This document shows positions 36,050 through 49,700 of a DNA stretch of 64,000 nt, piece after piece; position 1 is the first letter of the stretch; each line of letters starts with the position of its first letter. The notes under the pieces are model-generated. The model ran no database searches, was not told the origin of the DNA, and was given only the letters and a program-made list of their open reading frames with translations. The stretch comes from Paralvinella palmiformis (Eukaryota > Annelida > Polychaeta > Terebellida > Alvinellidae), in contig JAODUP010000576.1 in the NCBI GenBank assembly GCA_025642065.1, positions 389,849-453,848 on the forward strand, written 5' to 3'. Both the position numbers and the translations under genes were made by a program.

Positions 36050-36151
36050 CTAATCAGGATAAATTTGGTGACATGAAAGACGAAATTTTCAACTCACTTT
36101 CAGGTTGTTTTGAAATAACTACTTATTTCAGCCCAGAGTTCTAACGATATA

Positions 36152-36198
<47 letters not shown>

Positions 36199-37055
36199 CA
36201 AAATGACGAGGGTTACTATACTTGTGTCCAGCACTTTATTTTAGTTAATTAAGCAATTAAACACATGGTGGCAGCATTATCCTGTGTGTCACTATTGCCC
36301 CGTCTCGTGGTCAGTTTGGTCAGTACAGGCAACTAGCACGCAGCCATAGTTGTGACAGTGGAACATAAGATATTTGCGCCAACCAGCAAATGCAGGTCTG
36401 ACGTTCTCCACAGCATGACAACCGTGTTCACTTTATGTCAACCCCTGGATTCATCATCTTGGGGTTTCTTCCTTTCTTTGTTTATGTATTTCTTCATCTA
36501 TGTCTATTGTTAATAAATCATCCCATCATTACGGCGGTCGTCCTTGATTTCTGCGTGAATGTGCTAAACCCTCAACTTGAATTAGTTTTACATTCAGTAA
36601 TGGCTCGGTTTTAAGTGGTTACCATTAGATCTAGACTAGATCTAAGACTAACCTAGGTCTAGTGTTTTAAACACCACAATTACTGCCACTTAACATTTAC
36701 CTATCACATAGTTGTGAGTTCAGGTGGTTATAGTCCGTCATGTATGAAATTGTTTGTTAATAGAGGTCATAGTTTGCGTGTCTGATTAATATTTCAAGTC
36801 TGTGTGTAAGTATAATTGGAACATATACTATAGACGTTATAGTGAATTGGTTATATATCAACAGCTAAATAACCATCTATAAGTGTAAAATTGTGAATGA
36901 TAAGTGTGTGTGTGTGTCTCTCTCTCTCTCTCTGTGTGCGTGTGTGTGTGTGTGTTATACTGTACAGTTTTCATAGATACCACATGACACATTTTTGTTG
37001 TGTTATAGTTATAAAGGGATGAACTCTTAGCAAATGTATCTAATCTAGCCATTAT

Positions 37056-37560
37056 TCATATACAAATTAAAGGAATTAATGCTATCAAATGAGCAAAATG
37101 TTTGTCGTCTAGATCGAACACAGCAACTATGTCTCGTGGTCTAACTGGATTGTGTCTAATGATACCAATCCTGTGGTAACGAAGAATGTCAAGGTTCTCC
37201 CCTTCTAGGCACATATAAACAAAAAGTTCACTGATCTTCTTGTGTGTGTTGTCACTGTTCTCCTCCTTTACTTCTGGAATGCCGGAAAACACGAGATTGC
37301 TTCCCGTGTCTCGACATTCGAGGTCTAGTTCCCGTTCAAGAAAAGTGTCCTGGCACCTCAATAACACTTTCAAGCTTGGGTTTTGATCTTCATTTAGCTT
37401 GGACAACTCCTCATTTTTGTCAGTTAGCCCAATAATTGTGGCTTATAAGCGCTTAAATGACTTTTCTATATTATCTTTTAATGTTGTGTTCATTCCCTGT
37501 ATTTCTTTCACTAATTCCGTATGGAATCCCGCTACCCATGCTGGTGGTCCCATTGCTAGG
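37056..37560 (-). mobile_element. LINE ORF1 fragment (coiled coil plus RRM-like region)
   Basis: Minus strand: a coiled-coil-like segment (ELVKEIQGMNTTLKDNIEKS), one stop, SKLNEDQNPSLKVL, then DLECRDTGSNLVFSGIPEVK, LRYHRIGIIRHNPVRPRDI and VAVFDL. The LVFSGIPE...HRIG...RPR pattern is that of L1/CR1-type ORF1 nucleic-acid-binding domains. No adjacent ORF2 on this strand. Confidence 0.72.
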
Positions 37561-38065
37561 ATTGATAAACTAATTGTAATTCTATGGGATTTTATCAGTC
37601 AAATAAATAGTGATTCTCACCACAATAAGCGCTGATTTAGTGCAGTGTTGAACTAAAACAGTTGTACAGGCAACCAGTTTCACACCTCCCTTGTTCAGTG
37701 GTGCGTGGTTTGCATTATTTCAAGCAGGCTATAAACGAAATTATGCAGAAAGATCAAAATTACTCGTTTGCAACATTAAAAACTTGCCAAACAACACCGT
37801 ATGAGCATTCTTTGTATCCTTATAGACACATCTCCAAAACTATGACAAATTTGGCACTAAAATTCCGAGTTAAAATAGCAAAACACAAGAGCCTCGTTCA
37901 AAACTGTTATCCGTCAGCCATTGTAGAAACCAATATCCGCCATGTACGCCATTCAATGTTACGCAAATTAGAAGGTACGATTTTCCAAGGTTTCAGATGC
38001 CAATTACGATTGCTTCATCAATTTGTGTTTGCCACCGTCTGTTCTTTTTAGGTAACAATGCAAAG

Positions 38066-38162
38066 CGTAACATCCTTCAGACATGACCACGCCGTGATTT
38101 GAACTCAGGTGGTTGAGATATGTGGTCAATGGCGATACTAGTTAGACCGCAGAGGCACCTTA
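38066..38162 (-). mobile_element. SINE family A, head fragment
   Basis: Reads on the minus strand as a tRNA-like head (GGTGCCTCTGCGGTCTAACT...) with box B-like GAGTTCAAATCACGG, ending at the CTGAAGGATG point; the 3' half is missing. Confidence 0.75.
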
Positions 38163-38204
38163 ATAGAAGAATACGCGAAATCATATGGAATTATAGCTTT
38201 TGAT

Positions 38205-38305
38205 AGTAATATCAGCATTTTAATATCAGTATTTTGATAGCAATATCAGTATTTTAATAGCAGTATCAGTATTTTGATAGCAGTATCAGTATTTTGATAG
38301 CATGT
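38205..38305 (+). repeat. 22-bp imperfect tandem repeat, four to five copies
   Basis: Unit AGTATTTTGATAGCAGTATC with ATAGCA/ATATC variation. Confidence 0.8.
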
Positions 38306-38541
38306 CAATAGATTTCTCTTTACAAAACGTGTTTCATAGTGTCACTAAAAACAGACAGAACTAGAACTTCCACCTTAATTTTATTTAGCTACTGACAAAA
38401 AATTAACAATTATTTCTTAAATCACAAAATATGGCAACATGATAACCACAGTTAGCTTGCATAGTAAACAATATATATATATACATGTACAGTGCTTCAA
38501 TCACCCCCACCCACCACACACACACAAATATATATATATAT

Positions 38542-39214
38542 AGTCTAACCTCACTTTTATGCCAACTTGTATGGGACCTGGCTGAAAGTTGGAGTTGCGG
38601 TGACATTAGAATGAGGGAGGCATTTCGGCGCAGAGACTTGGGGTGGATGATTAGCTACAGCACATAATTGTACTGCAGGGATAATTAAAAAAAACATATA
38701 TCGTAAGTAAAACCAATTTATTTATTTAACCACAAAATAATATTTTGCGATAATATGCTGCTTCTGTCCAATGTCAAGTACTGTGCGGTTACGGTTTACG
38801 TGGTATAGTAATGTTTTGTCAGTGATGAAAGTTAATGGTGACTACATATCACTTGTGGCTTCTACTTTATACATATATTGATCAGGTGGTTAAATATACG
38901 TGGCTTTTGATCCTTTGTTTACCCCAAATATCGTTATATTTAATCTATCGCCAACTGACTTCAAAGCATTGGTACATCAAATTGATATACCGTGACATGA
39001 TTTTCACAAATTACCAGAAACAGTTAACTGTCACTGCGTGGCGTTAATAATGGTGGTTACCACCATTATTATGGTATTATTGTGGTATTCGTATTACGTA
39101 AGCATTGGCGGTGGCTGAATAACGGGGGAATTACCATGGCAGGAAATCTGATCTTGATCAAAGGTTGGCGGCAGGTGAGGTTGGCGGCTAACCGCGGCTG
39201 GCGGGGTTAGACTG
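38542..39214. mobile_element. Candidate pogo/Tigger-like MITE
   Basis: The left end GTCTAACCTCACTTTTATGC and the right end, read inward on the minus strand, CAGTCTAACCCCGCC, resemble pogo/Tigger TIRs; TA flanks both ends. The right half is a GC-rich TTGGCGG-rich stretch. No transposase. Confidence 0.45.
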
Positions 39215-39299
39215 TACATACAAACACAACACCGAGAACAACTATACTGTACAGTAACCCTTTAATTACTTATATATATATATATATATATATATTAAC

Positions 39300-42200
39300 A
39301 TTATTAGTGTATATATCTATACAACAGAGAAAACAATATTATCATTCTACCCATGATAGATATCACAAGAATGGCCTAACTCAATCAACTCCATCGTGAG
39401 ATCCATCTAATACAGCACGCAGTTGTCTGTAAGTGCGACAACTAGAGGCAGCCACCATCACGCAATAGGCTTCACAATACAATTCTAAAATACAGCAGCC
39501 GATATAATCTGATGACATAACTAACAATATCAGAATAACAGAAACCAACACCAGGTGGCTGTACCCAGTAGGCGACAGCCAAGGGTCTCTAACCCAAACT
39601 TCAACAATACAATAGTCAGATGACGGGATATTGTAGGCGAAACGGCTCTTTCTTGAGTAATATCTGCAGCAAAACGTGAATTCGCGGGCGCACGCGCACA
39701 ATAAACAAAACTATTAGAACAATAAGGTAACATCTTCACGAATCTGACGTTCTACAAGGAATTAGCAACATTTAAATGTCTCGTATTATCCGAGACTATT
39801 ACAAACTCCGAATAAATGCTTAAAGAGACGATTCCATTAAAACTAGGTGAAGTTCTCTGCAAAGATTATCTGTTACATCGAAATTAATTATTTATCGTCA
39901 TGCGCCTTAGAGTAACCTTCTTATAGGTTATATAAATATTGTATATTATCATCATCATCATTACTTTTAAAAGCAACAAACAAACGTCTCGCAGAAAGTT
40001 CAATTTACAGAAGAACACCAACAGAGAATACGGACAACCTCATCTAGAACAGCACATTTTACATCAACAATCAACGCGAAATTAAATCTAAGACTCTATT
40101 GACATAAAACAAGCGGCGATGTTAATTTAATCTTCCGTATGTAGGAGAACTTGAACTGTCAAAATAAACCTATCGTTATCGCAGCGATCATATCCGCCTA
40201 AACATAACCCTGTCATATCCAGTAGTTAATTTTTTTAATATATTGTCTATAAACTATTATCATTGTAATATAATCTTATTTAACATCTTTGAACGTTATT
40301 AAGTTACATTGGCTTCTGGTTCAATTCAGTGCTTAAAACAAAGTGATTTAGTAAAAATAAACGCCCTGCGCACATCCTCCAGTCTTCGGTGGACTATAGA
40401 AATGGTCTCTCACTGATTATAATATTTTGATACTATTTAAACCAATTGTTGTTTTTCATACATTTAAAGAAATAATAATAGTAATGTGATCAAAGAACAA
40501 TAACATCAACAGTAATAACAATAATAATACCTACACTACAATAATAATAATAACAATGAAAAAAAACTTGAAGGTATAAAAGCCTATAGTTTGTAAGGAT
40601 GCTAATGATCAGCTGACTTTGTTTTAAATTATTAACAATAATAATTAAGTGTATTGTAATATATAGGGATATATAAAACACATTTGATAATAATAGAGGA
40701 CCACCCACAAAAATAGTTGAGAATTAATCTGAAAATATATCAAATACACGTCTGTAATATACTAGTATCATTATATATATATATATACGGGTTTAGTGTC
40801 ATCAAACTCTATTATATGGTAGGCTTCCACTTTAAGTGGCATTTCCAACAGATAACTGCTAGTGGCTACAGAAATATGATAGATTTCATACATTCAGGCA
40901 AAAGTCTATGAAATATTGTGCTAAATTGAACATCACAGTCTGAGGAATGTATGTCTCGATCAGTTCACACACAGACACACAGAAATGTGTACAACTTAAA
41001 TAATTCTGAAACCTTACAAAGTAATGAGAAACACATGAAATAACATCAACACTAGACTTTCTATTGCTACGACATATATTGTTTGCCAATATTTGTTGAC
41101 AATTCATTTATATGACAGAATAACAGTATCATTGTACAATTGGTAATTCTCACAATTACATTAATCTCAATTACATCAAACAATCACTACACACAATACC
41201 CTTGATTCAGTCAGTATTTGGGTCATAACGAGAAAACCTGTTTTAATGAGATCATCCACATTCAAGAACTCTCGCAGATGGTCCTCAGAGATAGATTTTA
41301 TTGTGTTGAAAATTAAAGAAATACATATAAATATAATAATCATATTAATGATAATAATATTAATTTAGCATCAGAACATTAATAATAAAGACTATAAAAC
41401 AAACATCATAAAGAATCACTAAAATGTCTTACATGTTTGATGCCAATAAATTACTTATCATTATATACATTGGATTATTATAATAAATTCCTAATTTTAT
41501 AAACAGTTTTATATATCAATTCATAATTAACATATAACCATATGTACACAGAAGTTTATTATGCTTCAGATAAATGGCAGAAATATAAATATACTATATG
41601 ATGTCCTCCTTTCAGTTGCTACAAATCTTATTTCATTATCCATCCTGATAGAGAAGTCGACTAAAAACTGAAAGATAGTGGCAGCAAAATAGTTAAACAA
41701 CTCGTCAATGTCAAGTTTAGTTATCAATTTTAAGAAAAACGTTCATAAAAAAAAAATTAAATCTGTAACTCAACATTTTCTAATCCCAACATTAGTAATT
41801 ATTCAAGTTGGCTGAATAATTTCTAAAACAAACCTGAAGTGCTATGTCACAAGTTATTTCAAGGCTAACAGCACTTGAAATAAGCCATATCATCAACACA
41901 CACTTGTCTTTGTTTGAAAACTGATTAAGAAACAAAAGTCTAGGTAAGTATTCCATACGTAGGAGAAAGATGAAAACAACATTAGCAGCCAACCTGACAA
42001 AATAATGGATTTCAAAGTGTTCCAGTGTTGTAGAAGAATGATATATGATCAATTATTGATAAGAAAAAACACAATTAAATACAACCATTTAGAGTCAAGT
42101 GTTGTTACAATATTATATGCTGTGTCCAGTTATATTTCAGCTAATGGACAAATTTATGGAATGAGAAATCCTGATCTTCTAGGGCAATCTTATTTTCATG

Positions 42201-43650
42201 GATGCGCATCATGAGATCATGCGGACAGTGAGGACGTGGATGAGGAATTATGATCTCATTTCAATAACAGCCATTTCACACAATGCCTGTTATGGATAGT
42301 CTCAAGCATCAGACTTGCTAAGATGTGAACGATGAAGAAAACAGCAGCCAGTAAAACAAGATGGAACACTGTGACACATTTGTGTCAAACATTGAAGTGT
42401 GGTCTACCCCATGACTGATTGGTCAAGGCAGCACCATGTGGATGTATAAAGTAAATATCTCCCTCAAGGAGAAATTTGTCATCACAGTCACTTCTACGAG
42501 ATATATATAGCAATGCTTAGAAATGTTTAGTTTTTGGACAGGTGACAAGTAGCATAATGTGATGAATGGACACAACAAAAGTTCAAGTTATCGCTGAGAA
42601 AAAAAAGGTGAACATCAATGAAAGTTAGTCTGCAACCAGATATAATTCGAGGAATCTGAAGTAAACAATACACAGACAGATAATGGCACAATATGAATAA
42701 TTGCACGACTGAAACTAACAAAATGTGAATACTTCACCATGTTATCTCATAAATGGGAGAGATGGCACGGATTGGATTTATAATGTTATCCACAAAACAT
42801 CCAAGATAATAGGATATGTTCATATAACTACGTCACTTATACCAATATAACGGAACTACGTCACTAACAATTCTTGACATTCTGATCAAAGAATATGTGT
42901 TACAAGTGTGTTACAAAAATGTGTTACAAGTAGAAACAGCGACATAGAGCCATAAAATAGTGAAATGAGATATAGAAAAAACCTCTATGATAATAGCCAC
43001 CTCTATGAAGTAATGAGAAGTACTACTGGGACCACCTGATAACAGTTTCCCAGTCAACTCAATGATAAATATTGATTGTCAGGAATTGCGTCTAATTAGG
43101 TCATAGATCTAATTAGGTCACTGATCTAATTAGGTCATTGTGGACAGATCACTTAGCTGAGCCAATCAAGAAGGGCTTAAATTATGTCTATGATATATCT
43201 ATCTGATAACAAACAGATCAAGTTCCGTATGCACACAACCATCGTGAAAGGCAAAATCAATAAATTTCATTTCAATGAAAATGAGTATTTCCCATTTTTG
43301 AGCAAATATACACCAGTCATATAGTCTATACAAATATATTCTAGTGGGCAATGGATAAATGAGGTGGTAGTTGTAGAATGAAGGAACAATTTATCTAATC
43401 CAGATTGGATTACTGATTTAAAGAACTCTGATAACAAGCTCTCCTGTCAGACGTGTGTTCCGATGGTGAAAGTAGATTATTAACCGATAACAACATTTGC
43501 TATAAGCACTCGACTATAATAAAATTCTCAACAAAACAACACATCTACACACAGGTAAACATGGATGATAGGCAGATATATTCCTACAGCAACTCCTCGA
43601 CTTGGATAAAGAATTAGTTGTGTGTCACGATCAAACTGATGATATATTTA
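39300..43650. other. AT-rich DNA downstream of the SLC7 stop; no gene found
   Basis: Frames here are short and lack coding character. The first part downstream of 43659 (minus strand) must include the SLC7 3' UTR, but no clear polyadenylation signal can be chosen. A small 18-bp triplication (ATCTAATTAGGTCA) lies at about 43088-43136. Confidence 0.45.
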
Positions 43651-43658
43651 TGTGGCCA

Positions 43659-43723
43659 TCAGTCAGCTTTGCCCTCCTGTGGTACAGACATTAACAGTTT
43701 CTGTATCCAAAGTGTCGCCGAAT
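43659..43723 (-). CDS. SLC7 exon 10 (C-terminal tail and stop)
   Basis: Acceptor ACCTTACAG|ATTC, 65 nt, stop TGA at 43659-43661. Encodes a short cytosolic tail, [17 protein letters not shown], matching the short amphipathic C-terminal helix ending in PQE that is common in LAT/y+LAT proteins. No frame longer than 60 codons explains it; it was found by matching phase and family. Confidence 0.85.
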
Positions 43724-46700
43724 CTGTAAGGTAATAGAGGTACAGTGGTATAGCAGGTGTTTACTATCAGAAACATAATAATACTTATTGTCATTCACAA
43801 CAAGTATGTATTTTCTTTGTATCTTCATTGTACATAAGGCTAAGATGAAAATGATCCATTAAATTGAGGTATACTTGATGAAAATCCAAACAATGTAGAA
43901 ATCTACTAAATTATGTACACATAATGACCTAGCAGGTATTTGTCTCTGATGATTAAATTACATCTGTATGTTTGAAAAAAGAAAACCAACATCAGGTTTT
44001 ATTTGTTATAAACTTCATATCTACAACTTCATATCCAAAAAATCAACAGTAATTGAAAATTATAATAAAATTAATGCCAGAATGTTGATGACAAATACAA
44101 AATCAATGCAGCAATAACTGCAACAGAGGAAAACAATTCAATAGATACCATCACTGACTCAAACCATGATTGTACTCGTATCATAAAAAAATACTTTAAA
44201 TTTTAATCCTAACTGATCATTTCTCTTACAATTAAAACCCAAACCGATCATTTTATTTCTGTTTGTGATAATTATCGTAAATGACCATTACAATTACTTT
44301 CTATTTTGAGAACACTGCTAACTAATTGTTCATTGATAACTGCCACTGTTGGGAAGTATGTAGTGCGAGCCACCTACCAACAGTCTCTGTTATGGCCCGT
44401 GGTTTGTTCTGCCAGCTGATGCCTATCCAGTAGACTGGTATAGCGGAGACGCAGATCAGGATACCAACGAGCATGTCGTATGGTGAGGTGTAGATTGGTA
44501 TGACAATGAGGAACAGCGATACCAGAAAAAAGACTACAGGAAAAAATAAGTTCACCTGAAAAAGAAAACAAGCCAATGACCAGTCGCACAATTATCCATC
44601 GTTGGTAATGTATTAAAACATGGCAGTATATTGACGTTGAGAAAGTAATTATAGCTCATTAGTCTGCTCCATTAGATTTACACGCACACCTAAAGCTAAA
44701 TTTATAATTGTTGTATAATTAATTACCATTTGTAATCTTTACGGTGACGATTAAAAATATATAAAATGGAAAATGATGATAACTTTTTTGTGGGTGTATA
44801 ACTATCCTTTCTGCTAAAGGTTTATCATTTCTATCGATTGTATTCATAGGATATTTGAACAGATAGTGTATCCTTTAAGGGGACGATGACTGCTGTTTTA
44901 TGACCACTTCTGTTATCATAGAAGGCTAAAAGGGCCGAGTGACCTCCAATGGTAGTGAAGTGAATTCAAAGATGAAACACCCTTCAGATAGGCCCACACC
45001 GAGATTTGAACTCGGATCGTAGTGATCTGTGATCCAATGCACTACTGGTTAGACCACGGACATGCTCCGCCTTTAAGGGGAAATCATTGTAACGAAACAA
45101 TAAGAAAGACTGGTTAAACTGTTACCTTTATTGGCCTGTAGGCATCAGGACGAGTTCTACGGAATTTGAACAGCGCCCCAATGCAAGCAAGAAATGCCAG
45201 TGCTTCGATAAATGCCACATAATTGATCAGCACAAACACATCACTTACAAACAAGAAAAGTACAGAGACTGTTCCCTGAAAATATAGAATTAATGCTACA
45301 GTTAGCCGTCGCAGTTTAACTTTAAGTCGTAAAATGTTGACCCAAGAATGTAAACAAAATTAACACCAAAATATCGCAATATTCAATTAAAATTTTAGAC
45401 ATTTAGTTAAATTACCTCAAAAATGATCGCTGGCACCGGTGTAAACTTCTTAACATGAATCAATGCTAGGGCCTTTGGCAGATGACCCTCTCTTGCTCCT
45501 ACAAAGAACAACCTAAAGAAGGCGATGACATTAAGACATTTAGACAAACACAGGTATAAGAATCAAATCAGAAATATCTGACTACCTCGAAAAATATCGA
45601 TTTTACTTAATGTGTTGAATTAAATGTGGCAAGAGTTGGACAGGACTACTTGCATTGAGAGACTAGAAATCACAAGAAGATTACCACATCATTTCTCCAA
45701 TACCCATATATCCCTGTGAGTGAACCTTATCAGCTACTAAGCTTTTATTCTAAACAAATTAATTCTGTGAACATAAAGGCTCAAAACAGTGTGTCTTTTC
45801 ACCAACAAGACACTCTACACAGTATCAAGCGATAGAGAATTGTTGAAAGTCACAAAAAAAGTAAATGAATTCATCCAATTTCTAAGATTTTTAAAACTTA
45901 GTTGAATGTTGAAAAGTGATTCTACCAAACATTACTGTCAATCAGCATGTGGTATTGTTTATATCAAAATCATGATTAACATTGGATATTATCTTAAATA
46001 AATATTAAGGATAACAGGCTGAGCAGTAAGACTGACAAACTGGGGGGAGACTTCATGCTTTAGAAGAGGAATTTAGTCAATATCTTATATCCCATTCAAT
46101 TATTGTTAAATGTGTTTATACATAATATGTATTCCTTCCATTGATCTACACATGAAGACATACAGGATTCACAGTGTTGTGAATTCATGTGATCCGAAAT
46201 AATTTACCCAAGCTGAAAATCCTCTCCCGTATATATTTTCATCTGGTTAGGCAAACAAAAGAATCTCTTGTGGTAAACTGGTCGAATGCAGACCTTCTGC
46301 ATCAAATTTTAAGAAGTAGTCTTTTATATTGAGATGTAACATGTTTTTAGTATTCTACAACATTAGTATTGTAGTTCTCAGAGAGTAGCTTTATCTGCTA
46401 AAATAATTGCATATTAAACTGACGGAACATTCATTTATTGAACTGAACTGCATCCGTCTAGGTGTATGACATTATGTATGAGTGTATGACATCATTTTGT
46501 AACGTTATGACATTATTTATTTGTTGGCCCCCCGACTTTATTTCTTAACAAAACCACTGCATCATATGAGAAGAACTAGAAGGCTGTTAATAATGATCAG
46601 ACATGGGGTCAATTTAATGTCATCAATTCCAATTCCACATCAAACTGATCAGTTCCAATTTAATTCCAAATTTATCAATTCCAATTCAATTTTTTACTTA

Positions 46701-49700
46701 CTTTTTTTACCTACCACATTTTACCAGGAGTAGTTACTCCAAATACCTACTCCGAGTACCTACCTGGAATACCTACTCTCAGTAGTTTATATTCCAAGTA
46801 GGATTGTCATGGAAGAAATATTTCTGAATAAAAAGTATTTAATAAAAATAATTTTTTTTAAGACCAATTCCGAATTTATCAATTCCAATTTTTAATAAGC
46901 AATTCCAATTACGTAATTGAACTGACCCGATTTGTCTAACAATGACCGTGACCAACACTAATTATATTGAATTTTCTTTAACCAAACAGCATGGTATCAG
47001 TTTCAGCAGTAAATATAGCATATCACTGCAGCAATGTCATGGTAGCATCTATTTCTATAACTGAGTTATGTATCACAAGATTATAGTGACACACACATGT
47101 TGCAAAATATTAATGTAATTGTTTTGAGTGCCATTTTTGGTGGGATTAATATGGCGAGTTTAGAGAGCAAAGGAAATATTAATTTCCAGGACATTTCCAG
47201 GACAAAATTTTTATTATCCAATGTTTTGTTGTTTGGGGAGAATTCCCAGACTGTCGCTTATGCGGCACAGCCTCTATGTTGGAGTGGTTGAGAAACTCCT
47301 CCCCCACCACTCACAGGGGAGCAGTATGGAAAGATGGAGCCGAAATACCATGCCCGAGTGTTTTAAGTCCTCAGTTTTTTTTAACATCCCCCTTTATTTT
47401 AAATAATTCAGTGGAGACGGCATTTAACGTGGTCAACCACCCACGATGTGAGCTGAGAAATTAATCTCTGGAAAAGTTTCAAGCTCTTGCAGGTTTCGAA
47501 CCTGTGACAGTTGGCACCAAGTGCTGGGTGCTTAACTGCTAGGCCACGGGAGCTCACTTTCATTATCCAAGACAATGTGTACAATATTTAAACGTAACAT
47601 ATCAAGATACGTATGAAAAAGCAGGACATATTTATTCAATGTATGACTGATTATTGACATTTTTATGGTACAACCTCCTTCTCGCCTCTTCTAGCTGTCT
47701 GATCCACCCACTTTTATTTAAAGTTTAACAAACATGAGATATCATGACTCTTTATGTTTTGCAAGTGAGTTTCTTCTACAAGCATAATATTTATGTGCGT
47801 GCTTTTTGTTCTAAGTTGATCTTTTTCTTGGGCAGTATGTTTTTCCAAGACATTTCCTGATTTTGTAAAATTCTAGGAACTTTCCAGGCCTGGAATATTT
47901 TGCAGGTTGTGTGGCAACCCTGTAGGAGTACAAATATAATTCCTTCAATGTATATCAGCCTTAAGAAGCTCTTGGTCACCTTTCTTCTGTAATTTGTTTT
48001 TGAGGGGTGGGGCTCAGTGCCAACCATAACCAGAAGAAATGTTGACTCCCCAGAGAAACATTTTATACATAAACTAACTGATATAATTATAAATAACATA
48101 TATAATAGGTACATCATTGAGGTAATTAAATGTGCGCACAAAGTAGGCTAAACACAGGTAATGGAGCGAAGTGAAAGATGAAACACGCTTCTGACATAGC
48201 CAGATCAGGGTTGGAACCCAGGTACTACAGATCTGTGACCAACCACGCTACCAGGAAGTCCACAGAGGTGGCCAGACTGTTGTGGTAGAAGAGGTTTTCA
48301 TCCAAACAGTCAACTGGCAAGGTTTTCTCCATCAAATATGCCGTATATTGTAAATTCTAAATTTACTTAGAATTAGTTCCCGTGGTAAAGCAGTAAATTA
48401 CAGTTTATATACATATCCCTCATTTGAGATTGTCAACCATGTAAAATAACTGGCATTTTGCTCCTTCAGACTCAAAATTCAAGTTAATGGTACCGTTGGG
48501 CCCCATTATAACATGGTCGTTGAGATCCTCAACCTGTCGACAGTGTTATAGGCGGACTGCAAAGCGAGACAGGGGTTCTATCGGGGTGGGCGATAACCTT
48601 GTTTTCACCATCCTTACATACAACTGTTTATTTCATAAATGTTCCCAGTAATTGTTAAATAATTTGTTGACTTAAACATAAATGCTACCTCAGTGTTTGT
48701 GTAGAAAATAAACTTTTTCTGTATAATTGGGCAAAAAGTAGCAGCCATCTTGGATCGGTGATATTCATCCGCCAGAAATAGTGCATGTTTCACAGATGTA
48801 GGTAGCAACTATATGAACCAATAAATGAATGTATATAGGTGCATGTGCGCAAATAAATGTCGGTGAAAATGTATTTGTTTGTGTATTTGCTTTTGTAATG
48901 AAAACGTCATATTTTATTGAACAATTTTATAGAACGTAAATTTAGTAGGTGGAGTCACACAATAATTGAGGGTTGTGATTGGGCTGTTTATTTGGCTAAT
49001 TGAGCCAAGGTGGTGTGTAATTAAGTTTGTGCTCAATAAATATATCCATGGTACGTTGTGGATGTTGGCTATGTTTTTGTATGTGTACATTGCAAACTCT
49101 GAAAACGCGTTCAAATTATTTCTAAATATTTTATCGGTTTGTCTCAACATCTATCAGACACCTACCAACAGAAATTAATGAAAATGCGCACGCATAACCC
49201 ATTATTATCTTAATTTAATATTGATAAATTTGGTGTTTGGAATTGTTTGTGTTTCCAGCAGTTTTTTCTGCTCTTGCATAATTATATTAGTCCCTGGAAC
49301 TAGGATACATATCGACTGTTAAAAATAGGATAATATAGTAAAACAACAATATAAAAATGATGGCACAAAATTGAGAAATCTTTCCAAAATGCAACAAAAG
49401 ATTATTTTATTAACTTATAATCTATCTGACAGTGAAGTGAGAAACTTGGCAAGGTGTGATGATGTTGTTTAGGTGTCATCTGGGACACTGGGTCTGAGGA
49501 ACGGGTGGACACTATTCAGGAGAAAAGTGATGATAAGACAGACCACTTTTTAGCTGATGAATGAAACAGCACAAGGAGATGGGCAACACCAGAAAGTATC
49601 CCATAACCCAAGAGGTCCGTAGTGGAGCTCACTACTGATAAACCTGTGAAAATAATTCTGCCAAAACGCACCTTGCCACTGACATGATACAGCCATTCAA

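Noticed and set aside
37662..38051. 129-codon plus-strand frame
   Set aside because: No start context, domain or splice signal; composition is like the AT-rich background and it ends at a SINE.
44322..44591. Readthrough of SLC7 exon 9 into the intron as the natural C-terminus
   Set aside because: A strong GTAGGT donor and an in-phase exon 10 ending in the family-typical PQE tail fit better; the readthrough could at most be a minor isoform.
49550..49580. CTGATGA followed closely by GAAAC, hammerhead-like
   Set aside because: Only two bases separate the boxes and no flanking stems are seen; it lies within SLC7 intron 6 by chance.
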